From Calidifontimicrobium sp964618555 (GTDB taxonomy: Bacteria; Pseudomonadota; Gammaproteobacteria; Burkholderiales; Burkholderiaceae_C), in contig CAZUBF010000093.1 of the NCBI GenBank assembly GCA_964618555.1, positions 1 to 14,619 of the forward strand: a DNA stretch of 14,619 nt, given 5' to 3'. The position numbers and the translations under genes were made by a program. Below, one piece after another: positions 12,639 to 14,619 of this stretch. Numbering within the stretch: the first letter of the stretch is position 1; every line of letters starts with the position of its first letter. The notes under the pieces were generated by a model, which did not search any database, was not told the origin of the DNA, and saw nothing but the letters and a program-made list of their open reading frames with translations.

Positions 12639-13754
12639 ATGCGCGTCGGCGTGCCGAAGGAGATCAAGACGCAGGAACACCGCGTCGGGCTGACGCCGGC
12701 GGCGGTGCGCGAGTACGTCGCAGCCGGGCACGAGGTCTGGGTGCAGGCGGGCGCGGGGTCGGGCATCGGCGCTGGCGACGAGGTCTACGCGGCCGCCGGG
12801 GCGCGCATCGTCGACGGCGCCGACGAGGTGTGGGCCGGCGCGCAGCTGATCGTCAAGGTCAAGGAGCCGCTGCCCGCCGAGCGCGCGCTGCTGCGCGAGG
12901 GGCAGCTGCTGTTCACCTACCTGCACCTGGCGCCCGACCCCGAGCTGACGCGCGCGCTGCTGGCCAGCGGCTGCATCGCCGTGGCGTACGAGACGGTGAC
13001 CGACGCGCATGGCGGGCTGCCACTGCTCGCGCCGATGAGCGAGGTCGCCGGCCGGCTGGCGCTCGAGGCGGCGGCCTTCGCGCTGCGCAAGCCCGCCGGC
13101 GGCAAGGGCCTGCTGCTCGGCGGCGTGCCCGGCGTGCCGCCGGCGCGCGTGGCGGTGATCGGCGGCGGCGTGGTCGGCACGCAGGCGGCGCGCATCGCCG
13201 CCGGACTGGGCTGCGAAGTGATCGTGCTCGACCGCTCGCTGCCGCGGCTGCGTCAGCTCGACGAACTGTTCGGCGGGCGCGTGCGCACGCACTTCGCGAC
13301 CGCCCACGCGATCGACGACGAGGTGCGCAGCGCCGACGTGGTGATCGGCGCCGCGCTGGTGCCCGGGGCGCGCGCGCCGCGGCTGGTGACGCGCGCGACG
13401 CTGGCCACGATGCGGCCGCTGAGCGTGCTGGTCGACGTCTCGATCGACCAGGGCGGCTGCTTCGAGACGTCGCGCCCGACGACGCACGATGCGCCGACCT
13501 ACGTCGTCGACGGCATCGTGCACTACGCGGTGGCGAACATGCCCGGGTCGGTGCCGGTCACGGCCAGCCACGCGCTGAACCACGCGACGCTGCCGTTCGG
13601 GCTGGCGCTGGCGTCGCTCGGCGAGGAGGCGCTGCGGCGCGACGAGCACCTGCGCCGCGGCCTGAACTGCCGCCGCGGCCAGCTGACCTGCGCCGCGGTC
13701 GGCGATGCGCTGGGGATGCCGCACGTGAGCGCCGAGTCGGTGCTCGGCGTCTGA
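12639..13754 (+). CDS. ald: Alanine dehydrogenase
   Basis: 371 residues, the family's normal length. The ATG at 12639 has GGGAGA about 6 bases upstream. The enzyme interconverts L-alanine with pyruvate and ammonia using NAD in the cytoplasm. The substrate-binding residues of the family are present: Arg15 in EHRVGLTP, Lys75 in VKVKEPLP and His96 in YLHLAPD. The NAD-binding turn is VAVIGGGVVGTQAA, and the later catalytic Asp lies in LVDVSIDQGGCFETSRPTTH. This segment with HYAVANMPG is diagnostic for Ald and separates it from the related transhydrogenase alpha subunit. It is transcribed alone, divergent from the cytochrome, with a strong hairpin 10 bases after its stop. It is not obviously linked to the lrp-type gene, though Lrp proteins regulate ald in other bacteria. 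Confidence 0.95.
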   Translation: MRVGVPKEIKTQEHRVGLTPAAVREYVAAGHEVWVQAGAGSGIGAGDEVYAAAGARIVDGADEVWAGAQLIVKVKEPLPAERALLREGQLLFTYLHLAPDPELTRALLASGCIAVAYETVTDAHGGLPLLAPMSEVAGRLALEAAAFALRKPAGGKGLLLGGVPGVPPARVAVIGGGVVGTQAARIAAGLGCEVIVLDRSLPRLRQLDELFGGRVRTHFATAHAIDDEVRSADVVIGAALVPGARAPRLVTRATLATMRPLSVLVDVSIDQGGCFETSRPTTHDAPTYVVDGIVHYAVANMPGSVPVTASHALNHATLPFGLALASLGEEALRRDEHLRRGLNCRRGQLTCAAVGDALGMPHVSAESVLGV

Positions 13755-13764
13755 GCGCCGCGGG

Positions 13765-13812
13765 GCCGGGCTGCCCCCCCCGAGGGGCCGAGTCGTCCCG
13801 GGGCGGCCCGGC
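13765..13812 (+). terminator. Strong hairpin after ald, possible terminator
   Basis: The arms 13765-13777 (GCCGGGCTGCCCC) and 13800-13812 (GGGGCGGCCCGGC) pair over 13 bases, with twelve Watson-Crick pairs and one G-U pair. They enclose a 22-base loop that can itself fold at CCCC-GA-GGGG. It starts 10 bases after the ald stop. There is no T-run, so it may act with Rho or protect the 3' end rather than terminate alone. Confidence 0.45.
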
Positions 13813-13845
13813 GACGGCCGGACGGCTCGCGCCGACAATGCCGCG

Positions 13846-14619
13846 ATGACCACCGCCGCCCGCCCCGCCGCGCTGCCTGCCACCGCGTTCGCGACGCTGC
13901 TGCTGATCGCGCTGATGTTCGGCGCGAACCACGTCGCGGCGCGGCTGGCGTTCGACCACGGGCTCGACGTGGCCACCGCGGTGATGCTGCGCAGCGGCGC
14001 CACGGCGCTGGTGGTCGGCGCGCTGGTCGCGCTGCAGCGCGTGCCGTTGCGGCTGCGATCGCGGCACCGCCGCGCCTTGCCGGCGATCGGCCTGCTCATC
14101 GGCGTGCAGAGCCTGTGCCTGTACTCGGCGGTCGCGCGGCTGCCGGTGGCGCTGGCGCTGCTGGCGTTCAACACCTTCCCGCTGTGGACCGCGCTGTGGG
14201 CGTGGCTGGTGTACCGGCACCGCGCCGAGCGCCGCGTGCTGCTGGCGATGCCGGTGCTGCTGCTGGGGCTGGCGCTGGCGCTCGACGTGTCGGGCGCCGC
14301 GTCGGGGCTGGGGCTGGCGGCGCAGTGGCAGCGCATCGGCGCCGGCGTGGGCTTCGCGCTGGCCGCGGCGGCCGTGTTCGGGCTGGCGCTGGTGCTCACG
14401 CAGCACGAGGTCGGCGACCTCGACGGGCGGGTGCGCAGTGCCGCGACGATGGCCCTGGTGGCGCTGCTGGCCGCCGGCGGCGTCGCGCTGCAGGGCGGTG
14501 CGCACTGGCCGCAGGCGGCGCCGGGGTGGTGGGGGCTGGCGGCGCTGACGCTGCTCTACGGCACCGCGTTCACGATCATGTTCACCGTGCTGCCGCGGCT
14601 GGGCGTGGTCGGCAACTCG
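13846..14619 (+). CDS. EamA/DMT-family transporter, 5' part only
   Basis: 258 codons are open from the ATG at 13846 to the window edge with no stop; a full EamA protein is about 290-310 residues, so most of it is here. The translation is a series of hydrophobic helices separated by short basic loops. The first carries ALMFGANHVAARLAF, the EamA opening pattern (W/F-G-x-N/S-x-x-A), and a later one has VARLPVALALLAFNTFPLW, the conserved end of the first half-repeat. A second half-repeat begins near residue 163 with GAGVGFALAAAAVFGLALV. The family exports metabolites or amino acids across the inner membrane, and the substrate cannot be told. GACAAT at 13834-13839 lies so close to the ATG that a leaderless transcript is possible; no Shine-Dalgarno is visible. 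Confidence 0.88.
   Translation, partial: MTTAARPAALPATAFATLLLIALMFGANHVAARLAFDHGLDVATAVMLRSGATALVVGALVALQRVPLRLRSRHRRALPAIGLLIGVQSLCLYSAVARLPVALALLAFNTFPLWTALWAWLVYRHRAERRVLLAMPVLLLGLALALDVSGAASGLGLAAQWQRIGAGVGFALAAAAVFGLALVLTQHEVGDLDGRVRSAATMALVALLAAGGVALQGGAHWPQAAPGWWGLAALTLLYGTAFTIMFTVLPRLGVVGNS

Noticed and set aside
10629..14399. Open frame of more than 1200 codons on the minus strand
   Set aside because: It runs antisense through ald, the cytochrome, the MDR gene and part of the transporter. Its translation is Arg/Ala/Pro/His-rich with no recognisable family, as produced by GC-rich third positions.

Overview
This 14.6 kb window is a dense, very GC-rich stretch of chromosome. Strong GC at third codon positions leaves long antisense frames open throughout. 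The gene families present point to a betaproteobacterium of the order Burkholderiales, probably near the Rubrivivax/Leptothrix/Piscinibacter group. These families include a LivF-type ABC ATPase, a CoA-dependent hydroxycinnamate module with a MarR regulator, a PaiB-like protein, an alanine dehydrogenase and a small secreted protein with a GGDF-RLLAW signature. That placement is inferred from gene content and composition, not from a marker gene. I see no rRNA, tRNA, CRISPR array, insertion sequence or phage gene.

Layout. Positions 1-314 hold the 3' end of a branched-chain amino acid-type ABC ATPase. After about 400 noncoding bases containing two back-to-back inverted repeats comes a stand-alone ODP-type metallo-beta-lactamase-fold protein (712-1443). 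It converges on a small secreted protein (1825-1463, minus). Divergent from that are an ABM-fold monooxygenase-like protein (2052-2354) and a nucleoside-recognition (Gate) membrane protein (2560-3513). Next is a minus-strand operon read 6750 to 3532: crotonase-family hydratase, feruloyl-CoA synthase and MarR regulator. Its first two genes overlap by 4 bases and the last two are 7 bases apart. A relatively AT-rich control region of about 190 bases (6751-6941) separates it from a divergent PF04909-type amidohydrolase (6942-7805). The amidohydrolase meets a saccharopine dehydrogenase-family gene (8900-7806) stop to stop. Divergent from the latter is an Lrp/AsnC regulator (9049-9507). The remainder is an outer-membrane barrel protein (minus), a PaiB-like FMN-binding protein (plus), an MDR quinone oxidoreductase and an upstream c-type cytochrome (both minus), alanine dehydrogenase (plus), and the first 258 codons of an EamA/DMT transporter that runs off the end.

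How the genes work together. The best-defined system is the 3532-7805 cluster. Feruloyl-CoA synthase would activate ferulate, p-coumarate or a related acid to its CoA ester. The crotonase would hydrate it, and the MarR protein would repress until the acyl-CoA is present, as known for FerC and CouR. The amidohydrolase shares the control region and may handle a related aromatic. The notable point is that the crotonase has the two glutamates of ordinary enoyl-CoA hydratases. It lacks the Ser123/Tyr75 pattern of Pseudomonas HCHL, so the pathway may not be the standard vanillin-forming route. A second regulator-target pair is Lrp/AsnC with the saccharopine dehydrogenase-family enzyme, with a symmetrical candidate site just upstream of a promoter-like pair. 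I found no clearly new multi-gene system. The most promising leads are the unusual hydratase plus amidohydrolase pairing and the structured leader of the ODP-type gene.
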